64,000 bases of DNA. Source: Tildeniella nuda ZEHNDER 1965/U140. GTDB lineage: Bacteria > Cyanobacteriota > Cyanobacteriia > Leptolyngbyales > Leptolyngbyaceae. The position numbers were made by a program, and so were the translations under genes. The notes under the pieces are model-generated. The model was given only the letters and a program-made list of their open reading frames with translations, ran no database searches and was not told where the DNA came from. Position 1 is the stretch's first letter. Each line of letters begins with the position of its first letter. The DNA lies in contig JAHHIG010000020.1 of NCBI GenBank assembly GCA_019358895.1, forward strand, positions 43,059 to 107,058, in the 5' to 3' direction. Positions 19,632 through 28,141 of the stretch are shown here, one piece after another.

Positions 19632-20324
19632 TTAGCCTTCAGCCTTTAGCCTTTCCACGCCGTACCATGCAGCAAGCCGTTGGGTTAGGACTGTCTGAAT
19701 TTGTTCAGCAACTTCAGTCTCGGTGCGTGTGGCATCAATGCGGATGATGCGTTGAGGGTGGCGTTGAGCTAGCTCTGTAAAGCCTTGCTGGACACGCTGA
19801 TGAAACGACAGATCTGCCTGTTCGATACGATCGGCGGTTCCCCGTTGCTGCGTTCTTACCAGCCCGGTAGCCGCATCCAGGTCTAGCCAGAGGGTAAGGT
19901 CGCTTTCGAGTCCGTTGGTGGCGACGTGGTTAAGTTGAGCAATCAGATTGAGATCAATGCCGCGCCCGTAGCCTTGATACGCGATCGTAGAATCGGTGTA
20001 GCGATCGCATAGAATTAGCGCACCCTGGAGCAAATGGGGGTTTAAGTAGCCATCGACATGTTGAGCGCGATCGGCAGCGTAAAGCAGCAATTCGGCACGG
20101 CTCTCAATTGCTTCTGTTGTCGGTTGCGCTAATAAAAGTTGACGTACCTGCAAGCCGAGTGCGGTACCACCTGGTTCGCGTGTGGTAACAAGGTGTTGGA
20201 GATAGCCTTTGGTTTGTAGCAATGCCTGCCAGCCGCTATCCACTAACCATTGCTGCGATCGTCGCAGTTGCGTTGTTTTGCCACAGCCTTCTACACCTTC
20301 AAACACAATCAGCTTACCGCGCAT
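19632..20324 (-). CDS. tmk: Thymidylate kinase
   Basis: Phosphorylates dTMP to dTDP with ATP, an essential step of dTTP synthesis in the cytosol. 230 aa, slightly longer than the usual 205-215. P-loop VFEGVEGCGKTTQ at the N-terminus, DR(Y/H) signature LILCDRYTDSTIAYQG, lid region with RTQQRGTADRIEQ. The insertion LLQTKGYLQHLVTTREPGG lies before the conserved TREPGG motif. Immediately upstream of holB. Confidence 0.92.
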   Translation of the reverse strand: MRGKLIVFEGVEGCGKTTQLRRSQQWLVDSGWQALLQTKGYLQHLVTTREPGGTALGLQVRQLLLAQPTTEAIESRAELLLYAADRAQHVDGYLNPHLLQGALILCDRYTDSTIAYQGYGRGIDLNLIAQLNHVATNGLESDLTLWLDLDAATGLVRTQQRGTADRIEQADLSFHQRVQQGFTELAQRHPQRIIRIDATRTETEVAEQIQTVLTQRLAAWYGVERLKAEG

Positions 20325-20559
20325 ATTTCCTCATAAAGCAGGCGTTAGACAGGAGATTAAATAGGGACGGGGAATTAATGAGAGGTATCCTAACCGCTGA
20401 AGGATTGAGTTTTGTTGACGCATAATTTGGGACTGCTCACTGTGCTCTATAGGACTCGCTGGAGTTTAGCATTGCGTCGTGACGCTAAATGATGAAGCTT
20501 GATATGCTGAATGAGCGATATGATAGCGAAGTCTAAATGTTATATGTCCGGGGTTAGCC

Positions 20560-20907
20560 ATGGCTCGTTATACCTGCCTATTTACAGTTGAGGCATCCGT
20601 AGGGAACGTCCAAAGCCTGCTGAGCGAGACTCTGGAATCCTGTAACTTTGATATTATCTATGAAACGGGTGACTATTTGATGGCACGCGAAGTACCGGGT
20701 AACGTTGCTTTTTCTAAGCTAGTTACAGTGGAGGTGCTTGTTGATAAAACCCTGGCGACCGATCGCGAAGTGCGAATGAGCTTTGTGATCAAAAACGAAG
20801 AGTTGCCGCTTCAGATCAATAACCACTGTCGGCGTATGTATGATTTGGTGAGTCGGGCGATCGCCGATAACCGCCAATGGAGCCTGATTGATACGGTTGC
20901 AGGCTAG
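20560..20907 (+). CDS. Conserved cyanobacterial protein, unknown function
   Basis: 115-aa soluble protein (MARYTCLFTVEASVGNVQSL and so on, ending RQWSLIDTVAG). No signal peptide, membrane helix or known motif. The pattern of alternating strands and helices suggests a small alpha/beta fold. The composition matches the chromosome, and I believe orthologues exist in other cyanobacteria, but no function is known to me. Confidence 0.7.
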   Translation: MARYTCLFTVEASVGNVQSLLSETLESCNFDIIYETGDYLMAREVPGNVAFSKLVTVEVLVDKTLATDREVRMSFVIKNEELPLQINNHCRRMYDLVSRAIADNRQWSLIDTVAG

Positions 20908-21306
20908 AACGAATGAGATAAGTTCGTGTCTCAGGTTCGTCGCTCTGTTCGACGATGCAGTGCGAATTCCCTGGTTGAAAGCAGTACTTTGTCTCTAGCG
21001 CGATCGTGACGTTTGCTTCATGCCAATGCCATGCCGCTTCAGTATCGTTGGAGAAGAGCATAAATCCTCACGCTCTATCTGTAGAGGCGTAGACTCACGC
21101 GCCTCTACTTTTGTCAATTTTTGTCGAACAGTCTTGGCTAAGCTGATACGCGGTTTGCGAGAAACCGGGTTTCTGCAAGCAATTAGGTTGGGCAAACAGC
21201 AACTTTCGTGGAGAAACCCGGTTTCTACCTGCAACTGTCAGATAACGCAGTGAAAAAGCGTCAGCAGTGGTAGAGTCTGCATTGGAGGGTTTTGAGGAAT
21301 CAGCAG
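20908..21306. other. Intergenic region with two palindromic repeats
   Basis: No gene is supported. It contains two GAAACCSGGTTTC palindromes (21160-21174 and 21212-21226) and an inverted pair of GTAGAGGCG-type sequence near 21080-21105. Confidence 0.5.
21160..21226. repeat. GAAACCSGGTTTC palindrome pair
   Basis: AGAAACCGGGTTTCT at 21160-21174 and AGAAACCCGGTTTCT at 21212-21226, 37 bases apart. The first is extended by TTGC/GCAA arms. Two related copies follow the alcohol dehydrogenase gene, at 22369-22381 (one mismatch) and 22554-22566. They look like dispersed REP-type hairpins. Confidence 0.8.
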
Positions 21307-22353
21307 ATGAAAGCACAGGTATTTCGAGGGGTTAATCAGCTTAGCTACGAAGAGATTCCAGTACCAGAGATGGCTGCTGATGAAGTGCTGGTACAGGTGC
21401 GGGTTGTAGGCTTGTGTCAGTCAGACATCAAAAAGATTCGCTATCCCCTTTACAATCCACCTCGCATTTTTGGGCACGAGACGGCAGGCACGATCGCGGC
21501 TGTAGGCGCTGACGTGCAGGATTGGCAGGTTGGCGATCGCGTGGTGGTACTGCATCACATTCCCTGTATGCACTGTGCGTATTGTCTAAATGACAACTTT
21601 TCTATGTGTGATGTCTACAAAAACATCACCACAACAGCAGGCTTTGCACCCAGCGGTGGTGGCTTTGCAGAATATGTCAAGGTGCCAGGTCATATCGTCC
21701 GCAGCGGCGGTCTGGTCACGATTCCTGACGACGTAACGTTTGAACAAGCGAGCTTTGTCGAGCCAACGAACTGCTGCCTCAAAGCGGTAAAAAAAGCGCA
21801 AATTGCTCCTGGTCAAACGGTGTTGGTCACAGGTGCGGGACCGATCGGGCTGATGTTTATCATGTTGGTGAAGTATTTTGGGGCACGGGCGATCGCCACT
21901 GACCTGCTGCCCACGCGCATCGAAAAAGCGCTCAGCGTCGGTGCCGATGCCGCTTTCGATGCCCGCGATCCCGACCTGACTGCCAAAATTCAGGCGCTCA
22001 CGCAAGGCATGGGTGTGGATACTAGTCTGTTAGCTGTACCAAGCGACAAAGCCTTTTTCCAGGCGCTCGACTGCACCCGCAAAGGTGGCAAAATTCTGTT
22101 CTTTGCCGAATTTCCAGACGAATTGGAGATTCCCATCAATCCCAATATTCTTTATCGACGTGAAATCGATTTGATGGGAAGCTACAGTTCCTCGTATCGA
22201 GTGCAGGCGCTGGCAGCAGAGATTGTCTTCCACAAACGCATTGATGTGGATGCACTGGTGAGCGATCGCTATCCACTCAAAGACCTGGCAACCGCTGTTG
22301 AACAGGCAGTCTCGCCCGGTCCCGAAACCTATAAGATTCTGATCTACCCGTAA
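21307..22353 (+). CDS. Zinc-dependent alcohol dehydrogenase family protein
   Basis: 348-aa medium-chain dehydrogenase/reductase. Catalytic zinc ligands are Cys in VGLCQSD and His-Glu in FGHETAGTI. The four-cysteine structural zinc loop is CMHCAYCLNDNFSMC. The Rossmann motif is VTGAGPIGLMFIM with ATDLLPTRIEKA. ATG 21307 is preferred to the in-frame TTG at 21292. The substrate (sugar, polyol or alcohol) cannot be told. Members of the MSMEG_0565-0572 gene set lie just downstream on the other strand; co-function is speculation. Confidence 0.88.
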   Translation: MKAQVFRGVNQLSYEEIPVPEMAADEVLVQVRVVGLCQSDIKKIRYPLYNPPRIFGHETAGTIAAVGADVQDWQVGDRVVVLHHIPCMHCAYCLNDNFSMCDVYKNITTTAGFAPSGGGFAEYVKVPGHIVRSGGLVTIPDDVTFEQASFVEPTNCCLKAVKKAQIAPGQTVLVTGAGPIGLMFIMLVKYFGARAIATDLLPTRIEKALSVGADAAFDARDPDLTAKIQALTQGMGVDTSLLAVPSDKAFFQALDCTRKGGKILFFAEFPDELEIPINPNILYRREIDLMGSYSSSYRVQALAAEIVFHKRIDVDALVSDRYPLKDLATAVEQAVSPGPETYKILIYP

Positions 22354-22368
22354 TGCAGAACTGACGCG

Positions 22369-22566
22369 GAAACCGGGTTTTAAGGTACAACCTATAGCGA
22401 TCCTATTTGATTTGTGAAAGGATGCTGGGTTAGCTTTCAGCACTCAGCGCTCACGTCCAAGCTGACGGCTGACCGCTGAGTGCTGAAACCAACACATCCT
22501 TTTCATGAATGATTTAGGACGGCTATGTATGCTCAAGCGAATCTATTCAAGGAGAAACCCGGTTTC
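22369..22566. repeat. GAAACCSGGTTTC palindromes and degenerate heptamers
   Basis: Two more copies of the palindrome flank a heptamer-rich spacer: GAAACCGGGTTTT at 22369-22381 and GAAACCCGGTTTC at 22554-22566. Between them (22436-22487) is GCACTCAGCGCTC and GCTGACGGCTGACCGCTGAG, related to the CTGACCG repeats elsewhere. Confidence 0.75.
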
Positions 22567-22571
22567 TGTCC

Positions 22572-22859
22572 TCACTCAATAAACTTGAGCAAGCGGATTT
22601 TGGGTTCAGCAACATTGCCATACTTGCCTGCCATTGCTTCAATTTGTGCCAGTTGACCCAGCGCTAAGCCACACGGGCTGCCATACTTTGCCTTGACACG
22701 ATCGCTGGCAATGTTGAGCGCTGTCCGCGATCGCTCAATGAAATCCGTTAGCCCATACTCACTTCCTGGCGTAAAGTACTCCTTCACCACCAGCGATGGC
22801 GAGTAGCACGTCTCTTGCGACCCATCTGGTAATTCAATCTGGAAACGGATTTCAGGCAT
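22572..22859 (-). CDS. MSMEG_0570-family nitrogen starvation response protein
   Basis: 95-aa protein beginning MPEIRFQIELPDGSQETCYSPS with VKEYFTPGSEYGLTDFIER and the KYGSPCGLALGQLAQIE segment. These features match the MSMEG_0570 family, a member of a conserved gene set (MSMEG_0565-0572, also called Nit1C) upregulated in nitrogen starvation in mycobacteria. Molecular function is unknown. It is downstream of the MSMEG_0565-like glycosyltransferase on the same strand, 79 bases away, but the other members of the set are missing here. Confidence 0.8.
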   Translation of the reverse strand: MPEIRFQIELPDGSQETCYSPSLVVKEYFTPGSEYGLTDFIERSRTALNIASDRVKAKYGSPCGLALGQLAQIEAMAGKYGNVAEPKIRLLKFIE

Positions 22860-22938
22860 CGGTTAGTTGTTGGTTGTTGGTTGCTAATTGTTAGTAGGGG
22901 CTGGAGTCAGTAGCTAGTGGTCGGTGGTCAAAATCAAC

Positions 22939-24117
22939 TCAAAACTTATCTCTTTCCCTCTCCCGCTTCAATAATTCATGATAGTGAACCAAATGCATCT
23001 TTGCCGAGGCTTCCCAGGAGTAATGGGGCAGAATGGTTTGACTGTGCTGTACCAGAGAGGCGGCAAGCTCTGGTGCCAGAATGGACTGCATTGCCTGGGC
23101 GATCGCCGTTGGCGAATTGGGATCTACCAGTAACGCCTGTTGTGCCGTCAGAAACTCGGTAAAGGGCGGCTGGTTTGCAGTGATGACTGGAACGCCACTG
23201 GCGATCGCTTCCAGTACGACTAAGCCCCAACCTTCTTTCACTGAAGGAAAGACAAACGCATCGGCAAGGCGATAGAGAGCAGGCAGTTCGACATCGGGGA
23301 TGACACCTGGTAGAAGCAGAGATTCACCGACGCGAATCTCTAATTCTTTCACCAGTGCGAAAAACTCACGCCGATAGTCCTGGTAGTCAAACAGCGTTGC
23401 ACCACCTGCGACAACTAATTGGGCTTGCGGTTGTTGAATCAGAATTTGGCTGAAGGCTTGGAGAAGGGCGATCGAGTTTTTGCGCGGTTCAATGCCGCCA
23501 ACCGTCAGATAAATCGAACCCTCGCTCAAACCCAATCGCTGCCTAAGTGCCTGTTCCAAGCCGTCTCGCTGGGTGGAAAATCGCTGGCTATTCACGCCGT
23601 TGATCACTCTTGGTGCATCAATCTGGTAGCGCTGCTGCAATTCTGTCTGCCACCGTTGGCTTACACAGAGGCATAAGTCGGGGTCACGAATCGATCGTTC
23701 CTGACACTCATGCAGATAGTGACTGTTGTAAGCCTCGATATGATGCACCGTGCGAACGAAATGGGGTATACGCTGGCGTTGACGCAACAGGGCTAAGGCA
23801 TTGGCACCGATGCAGTCTTGCGCGTGGTAGCAGTCGTAGGTTTCGCTGGATTGGCTGAAGTGATCAACGAACTCTTGAATGCGCTGCTTGATGAGGGCAT
23901 CAATGCCATCAGGTGCGTGCTGAGCAGTAATGAGCGTGTGAGCGCACGCAAGGGGACGATCGAACCCCATGCCGTCTTTATCCAACGCATAGATACAGAC
24001 TTGGTGACCGATCGCGTGCAACGCCTCCGCCAACTCCAGCGTATGCACCACGCTACCTCTGAGTTTGGTCGAGTACGTCAACAGGGCAATGCGGAGAGGC
24101 TTACTGTGTTTGCTCAT
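22939..24117 (-). CDS. MSMEG_0565-family glycosyltransferase
   Basis: 392-aa GT-B fold glycosyltransferase of family GT4 type. ATG 24117 (MSKHSKPLRIALLTYS) is preferred. The N-terminal domain has GSVVHTLELAEALHAIGH (acceptor side). The C-terminal domain has VGGIEPRKNS, then DAFVFPSVKEGWGLVVLEA, the EX7E nucleotide-sugar signature. The overall pattern matches the glycosyltransferase of the MSMEG_0565-0572 set. Its start overlaps the end of phoH by 17 bases, so it is translated from the rpsP-khpA-phoH transcript or a nearby promoter. Donor and acceptor are unknown. Confidence 0.85.
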   Translation of the reverse strand: MSKHSKPLRIALLTYSTKLRGSVVHTLELAEALHAIGHQVCIYALDKDGMGFDRPLACAHTLITAQHAPDGIDALIKQRIQEFVDHFSQSSETYDCYHAQDCIGANALALLRQRQRIPHFVRTVHHIEAYNSHYLHECQERSIRDPDLCLCVSQRWQTELQQRYQIDAPRVINGVNSQRFSTQRDGLEQALRQRLGLSEGSIYLTVGGIEPRKNSIALLQAFSQILIQQPQAQLVVAGGATLFDYQDYRREFFALVKELEIRVGESLLLPGVIPDVELPALYRLADAFVFPSVKEGWGLVVLEAIASGVPVITANQPPFTEFLTAQQALLVDPNSPTAIAQAMQSILAPELAASLVQHSQTILPHYSWEASAKMHLVHYHELLKRERERDKF

Positions 24118-25060
24118 GCTGTTCGTAAGCAGCCACAATGCGTTGCACTAACGGATGACGCACGACATCGGCTTTAGAAAGATGACAGAACGCAACCCCC
24201 TCGACTGCTTGCAGAATTTTTTGTGCCACTGCTAAGCCCGATGCCTGGTGTTGGGGAAGATCGGTTTGAGTGAGGTCGCCCGTTACCACCATGCGTGAGC
24301 GAAAGCCTAGACGCGTTAAGAGCATCTTCATCTGCGATGGCGTTGTATTCTGCGCTTCATCAAGAATGACAAACGCGTTGTTGAGCGTACGACCGCGCAT
24401 GTAGGCGATCGGTGCCACTTCAATCACACCGCGCTCCATCAAGCTCGGAATTTTCTCTGGATCAATAAATTCATACAACGCGTCATACAGCGGACGCAGG
24501 TATGGATCGATTTTTTGCTGCAAGTCTCCTGGCAAGAAACCTAGCTTTTCACCCGCTTCGACTGCGGGGCGAGTCAAGATGATGCGTTCGTACTGGTTTG
24601 CCAACAGTGCTTGTACCGCTAGAACGGCTGCCAGAAACGTTTTTCCAGTGCCTGCTGGACCAATGCAAAAGGTCAGGTCGTGAGTGCGAACCGCTTGAAT
24701 ATACTGCCGCTGCCGAAAGGTCTTAGCCCGAATGTCTTCGCCGCGACGGGTATGTGCCAACACATCTTGTCGCAGTTCATGCAATTCGTCCTGCTGCTGT
24801 GTCTCTAGCGCCTGACGAGCAGTGAGTATATCGACTCCTGAGATAGCAGTACCGCTGCTCCAAACGGCTTCGAGGGCTTGCACCAGGCGCGTGGCTAAAT
24901 CAATTTGGTTGTCTGTACCAGAGATGCGGAGTGCTTGTCCACGCAAGACTAAGGCTGCGCCCGTTTGTCGAGCTAAGGTTTTCAAGTTTTCGTCTCGTTC
25001 GCCAGCAAGGGCGATCGCGCTTGCAATACTAGGCAGTTCAATGGTGACAGCCTCTACCAT
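24101..25060 (-). CDS. phoH: PhoH family ATPase
   Basis: 319-aa cytosolic ATPase of the PhoH family. N-terminal region is a short KH-like segment (VLRGQALRISGTDNQIDLAT). The ATPase core has Walker A IGPAGTGKTFLA, VRPAV-type LTRPAVEAGEKLGFLPGD, Walker B FVILDEAQNTTPSQMKMLLTR and sensor VVTGDLTQTDLP. The biochemical role is not settled; an RNA-related function is likely, which fits its position after rpsP and khpA. The start (MVEAVTIELPS) lies 31 bases after the khpA stop. Confidence 0.9.
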   Translation of the reverse strand: MVEAVTIELPSIASAIALAGERDENLKTLARQTGAALVLRGQALRISGTDNQIDLATRLVQALEAVWSSGTAISGVDILTARQALETQQQDELHELRQDVLAHTRRGEDIRAKTFRQRQYIQAVRTHDLTFCIGPAGTGKTFLAAVLAVQALLANQYERIILTRPAVEAGEKLGFLPGDLQQKIDPYLRPLYDALYEFIDPEKIPSLMERGVIEVAPIAYMRGRTLNNAFVILDEAQNTTPSQMKMLLTRLGFRSRMVVTGDLTQTDLPQHQASGLAVAQKILQAVEGVAFCHLSKADVVRHPLVQRIVAAYEQHEQTQ

Positions 25061-25091
25061 GCAATCAATATCGTACAGATGTGTGTGTTCA

Positions 25092-25511
25092 CTACTGCAC
25101 CGCGTCCGGCGGGCTACTGCGCGATCGCAGCTTCGGTGCTTCCTTCACACCTGAAGAACGGCGTGGTGGGGTTTTGTCGATCACGTCTTCGCGATCGGTC
25201 TCGTCATCATTGCTTTGCGAAGACATGCCAAAAACATCCAGGTAGGCAGAGTAACCAACCGTACGCGCCGCCGCTTCTAGCACAGCGCGAATTGCCTGAA
25301 TGTTTCGACCACCTCTGCCAAAAACGCGCCCCTTATCAACTCCCTCAAACGCCACGCGCACCCAGACTTTACCTCGACTGGGTGACACTTCGCAGTCCAC
25401 TCTGAGGGATTCTGGCAGTTCCAGGAACGGCTCCACCAGAAACTTCACCAATCCTGCGTAGTCTGGCACGGTTGCTTCAAAGGCACCAGTTTTTGCGTTC
25501 GTCTCAGGCAT
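25092..25511 (-). CDS. khpA: KH-domain RNA-binding protein
   Basis: 139 aa from ATG 25511 ([18 protein letters not shown]). A KhpA-like KH domain (residues 10-90) contains [19 protein letters not shown] and the GxxG RNA-binding loop [17 protein letters not shown]. The C-terminal 45 residues are polar, Asp/Arg/Ser-rich and probably disordered, longer than in typical 75-80-aa KhpA. The start overlaps the last 8 bases of rpsP, so translation is coupled. Known family role: RNA chaperone/translation-linked binding. Confidence 0.88.
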   Translation of the reverse strand: MPETNAKTGAFEATVPDYAGLVKFLVEPFLELPESLRVDCEVSPSRGKVWVRVAFEGVDKGRVFGRGGRNIQAIRAVLEAAARTVGYSAYLDVFGMSSQSNDDETDREDVIDKTPPRRSSGVKEAPKLRSRSSPPDAVQ

Positions 25512-25752
25512 TGACCTGTTCAAAAACGTTAGCTTTTTGCAGTAGGCTGCGTACGGTGTCGGTTGGCTGTGCGCCATCTTTCAAGCGCTTGACGATCGCA
25601 GGTATGTCTAGCCGAGTTTCGTCCGTTCTGGGGTTGTAGAAGCCCAATTCTTCTAAGGGTCGTCCATCCCGGCGATCGCGGCTATTCATCGCCACAATGC
25701 GGTAGCTAACCTCGCGCTTTTTGCCGTATCGCTTCAATCGCAGTTTGATCAT
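25504..25752 (-). CDS. rpsP: 30S ribosomal protein S16
   Basis: 82-aa ribosomal protein of the small subunit. The start [39 protein letters not shown] and the region [19 protein letters not shown] are unmistakable. It is the first gene of an operon rpsP-khpA-phoH, an arrangement common in cyanobacteria. Confidence 0.97.
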   Translation of the reverse strand: MIKLRLKRYGKKREVSYRIVAMNSRDRRDGRPLEELGFYNPRTDETRLDIPAIVKRLKDGAQPTDTVRSLLQKANVFEQVNA

Positions 25753-25986
25753 GTGCTGTGCAGTTTCTCTTTGTCACTTAACGTTTAGAGCACCGTCAAT
25801 CTTAGCCATCGGCGCAAGAATTTGATCAGCAACTCGAATTTATTATCATATCACGGACACGTTTTCGCACACTGGTTGCGCCCATATTTTAAACAACTTT
25901 TGAAGCAGTGTCCGCTTTCCTACCAGTCTTGCCATCGCAAATGGCGTTTGTCGTCGATAATAGCAGTAGAGTTTCGAGGCAGATGT

Positions 25987-26886
25987 GTGACTGATAAGCG
26001 CAATCGCTGGGTTATTAACGTGGTTCTAATCTTGGCAGTCGTCGCCTTCGTGGGCTTCTCACTGATTCCACTGATTGAGGCAGCCTTTCAGGGCAACCAG
26101 AGCAAGACGGCTACCACTAGCCCAACTCCTACTCAGTCGGCTAGTGCCGTTCCTAAGAAGGAGGAACTAGAGGCACAGGCAAAAGGTTATGAGCTGGTGC
26201 TGCAAAGGGAGCCTGAGAACACGACAGCTTTGCGCGGCTTATTGGAAGCACGACTGGGACTCGGCGATGTGAAAGGCGCGATCGTCCCCCTCGAAAAGCT
26301 AGCAAAACTCAACCCCAATGAGACTGAGTATGCTGTCCTGCTAGCACAGGCTAAGCAGCAAACCAACGATCCAGAAGGAGCCGCCCAAACCTACCGGGAT
26401 ATATTGAAGACGAGACCGGGCGATCGCAATGCTCTACAAGGGTTGACTAATCTACTGCTGCAACAAAAACGCCCTGAAGCGGCAGTGGGCTTGCTGCAAG
26501 ATACGATCAAGACCGCGCCTCAGGCGAACAAGATTCAAGCAGGTAGCGTGGACGTGGTGTCGGTTCAGGTGATTTTGGGACAGGTGTATGCCTCGCAGAA
26601 GCGCTTTGATGAAGCGATCGCTGTTTTTGACGAAGCGACTAAGGGCAATAAGCAAGATTTTCGCCCGGTACTGGGCAAAGCGCTGATTCTGAAGGAGCAA
26701 GGCAAAACGGATGCTGCCAAGCCACTCTTTGTGAGCGCTGCCGATTTGGCTCCTGCTCAGTTTAAAGACCAGATTAATCAGCTTGCCAATGCGCCTTCAC
26801 CAGGTGCTAGCGCTCCAGCAACCACAGCTACACCTGGCGTGACCCCCAGCCCTGTGCCGACCACTGCACCCACCTCAACACCTTAA
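25987..26886 (+). CDS. TPR-repeat membrane protein
   Basis: 299 aa from GTG 25987 (VTDKRNRWVINVVL); the frame runs open to 25822 but that part lacks protein character. One membrane helix at residues 8-30 (VINVVLILAVVAFVGFSL). Residues 60-260 hold TPR hairpins (KGYELVLQREPENTTALRGL, VLLAQAKQQTNDPEGAAQTY, LGKALILKEQGKTDAA). The C-terminus is an Ala/Pro/Thr-rich tail (TTATPGVTPSPVPTTAP). It resembles cyanobacterial TPR scaffolds such as the Ycf37 group but is longer; function is unassigned. Confidence 0.75.
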   Translation: MTDKRNRWVINVVLILAVVAFVGFSLIPLIEAAFQGNQSKTATTSPTPTQSASAVPKKEELEAQAKGYELVLQREPENTTALRGLLEARLGLGDVKGAIVPLEKLAKLNPNETEYAVLLAQAKQQTNDPEGAAQTYRDILKTRPGDRNALQGLTNLLLQQKRPEAAVGLLQDTIKTAPQANKIQAGSVDVVSVQVILGQVYASQKRFDEAIAVFDEATKGNKQDFRPVLGKALILKEQGKTDAAKPLFVSAADLAPAQFKDQINQLANAPSPGASAPATTATPGVTPSPVPTTAPTSTP

Positions 26887-26923
26887 GAAAAAAGCTGAAG
26901 CGCCGTTAAGACTAACGGCGCTT
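26886..26923 (-). terminator. Strong hairpin terminator
   Basis: AAGCGCCGTTA (26898-26908) pairs perfectly with TAACGGCGCTT (26913-26923) around an AGAC loop. Read on the minus strand it is followed by AGCTTTTTTCTT, so it terminates the ferredoxin operon; it may also stop transcription of the plus-strand TPR gene that ends at 26886. Confidence 0.85.
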
Positions 26924-27006
26924 GAGTAGGAACGGTACCGCTACTAGAAAGATCCCGTCAGTCGATTCCTGAACGTATCTCTCTGAAGCCACCTTGCTAT
27001 CAGTCT

Positions 27007-27495
27007 TTAAGATTTAAGCTGGCGAGCCTTTAACTTCTGACGACGGCGATTGGTCGCAATAACAGCAGTATCAACGGGAAAGCCTGCTAGCGGAATAACC
27101 TGATACAACCGCTCTGCTTCCAAGCGCTTTAGCTCGGTGTGATCAACCCAGTGAATGCAGTCAACGGGACAGGTATCGATCGCCTCTTGAAGCAGATCCT
27201 CAGAGTCACCATCCTGCCTTACCACGCGCGATCGTCCATAGTCAGGTTCGATGTAGAAGGTATTACGGGCAACATGAGCACAGTGCTTGCAGCCAATGCA
27301 GGTCAGCTCATCAACGTAGACACCTTTTTGCCTGAAGACACCACCGAGTTCAGGCTCTAAGCCTGACCGCCCTGGTTCATCGCGCAAAGACCCACCGAGT
27401 TCAGGCTCAAGACCAGTGCGAAGCTGAGCCTGCGGTAGCTCAGAGAGCGACTTAGCTGTGTGACTCGCCGAACTCGACGAAGCGCTATCAACCAT
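27007..27495 (-). CDS. Bacterial-type ferredoxin with N-terminal extension
   Basis: 162-aa electron carrier. The core VDELTCIGCKHCAHVA (Cys-x2-Cys-x2-Cys) and the later DTCPVDCIHWVD supply ligands for a [4Fe-4S] (or [3Fe-4S]/[4Fe-4S]) cluster. A C-terminal extension contains VIATNRRRQKLKARQ. The N-terminal 50 residues are unusual: a 17-residue direct duplication (GLEPELGGSLRDEPGRS then GLEPELGG), seen in DNA as CCACCGAGTTCAGGCTC at 27341-27357 and 27392-27408. It lies downstream of DUF2997 and DUF1257, sharing a TAATG stop-start overlap with DUF1257, a neighbour set conserved in cyanobacteria. Confidence 0.85.
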   Translation of the reverse strand: MVDSASSSSASHTAKSLSELPQAQLRTGLEPELGGSLRDEPGRSGLEPELGGVFRQKGVYVDELTCIGCKHCAHVARNTFYIEPDYGRSRVVRQDGDSEDLLQEAIDTCPVDCIHWVDHTELKRLEAERLYQVIPLAGFPVDTAVIATNRRRQKLKARQLKS

Positions 27496-27881
27496 TACGC
27501 ACTCCAGCGCTGTAGCACAAGACGAATCGAGCCATCGTTGTTTTGCTGCTGCTCAGTCACCTGAAACCCTTTTTGAGTGGTTTCGTTGAGTACTGTATGG
27601 TACGCATAGCGCTGTGTGACATGACTCAGGAATCGATCGACTGTCAATGTTTGCCGCCAAAATTGCAGGTCTGCTACCAGTTCGTATTCGCTACCGTTCC
27701 ACCGAAAACCGATGTCGTACCCATTATCTTGCTCGATCGCAATCTCGGCGGTTTGAGTTTTTCCACGATAACCCCGGATTGCTTCAGAGCCAGATTTCCA
27801 AACGATGCCCAAATCGGTTAAAGCCGCTTGTAGAGAAGACAAATTGCGGAGCTGAGTTTTAATTTGGCTGAAATGTGACAT
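27495..27881 (-). CDS. ycf35: DUF1257 protein (Ycf35 family)
   Basis: 128-aa protein from ATG 27881 (MSHFSQIKTQLRNLSSLQAA), preceded by an unlikely in-frame extension. It matches the DUF1257/Ycf35 family, also encoded in algal plastids; function unknown. Diagnostic segments are YDIGFRWNGSEYELVADLQFW and a C-terminal RLVLQRW. Stop overlaps the ferredoxin start, suggesting translational coupling and a shared role, perhaps in an iron-sulfur or redox process. Confidence 0.85.
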   Translation of the reverse strand: MSHFSQIKTQLRNLSSLQAALTDLGIVWKSGSEAIRGYRGKTQTAEIAIEQDNGYDIGFRWNGSEYELVADLQFWRQTLTVDRFLSHVTQRYAYHTVLNETTQKGFQVTEQQQNNDGSIRLVLQRWSA

Positions 27882-27931
27882 GGTGATTCTTAAGGATAAA
27901 ACTGAACAAACGAAAAATCTAACTACAAAAT

Positions 27932-28141
27932 TTACCACTCACCGAACATCGCTTGATTCGTCACTGTAAGAGATTGCGTATCGACTTGAGCAAAGTATTC
28001 AGAGGTTTGCTGCTGGCTTACGACCTGACCCAGTTGAGCCTCGATCGCTGCCGTCACCTCAGCACACGAAGAACCAACAATACCCGTCACTTTTTCTTGC
28101 ACTCGACCGTCTGGATAGATAATGAACTCAAGCGTTTCCAT
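27932..28141 (-). CDS. DUF2997 protein
   Basis: 69-aa protein, METLEFIIYPDGRVQEKVTG, with SSCAEVTAAIEAQLG and a C-terminal FAQVDT. It matches the DUF2997 family, which is regularly encoded next to DUF1257. No function is known. It is the first gene of the DUF2997-DUF1257-ferredoxin operon (50-base gap to DUF1257). Confidence 0.8.
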   Translation of the reverse strand: METLEFIIYPDGRVQEKVTGIVGSSCAEVTAAIEAQLGQVVSQQQTSEYFAQVDTQSLTVTNQAMFGEW

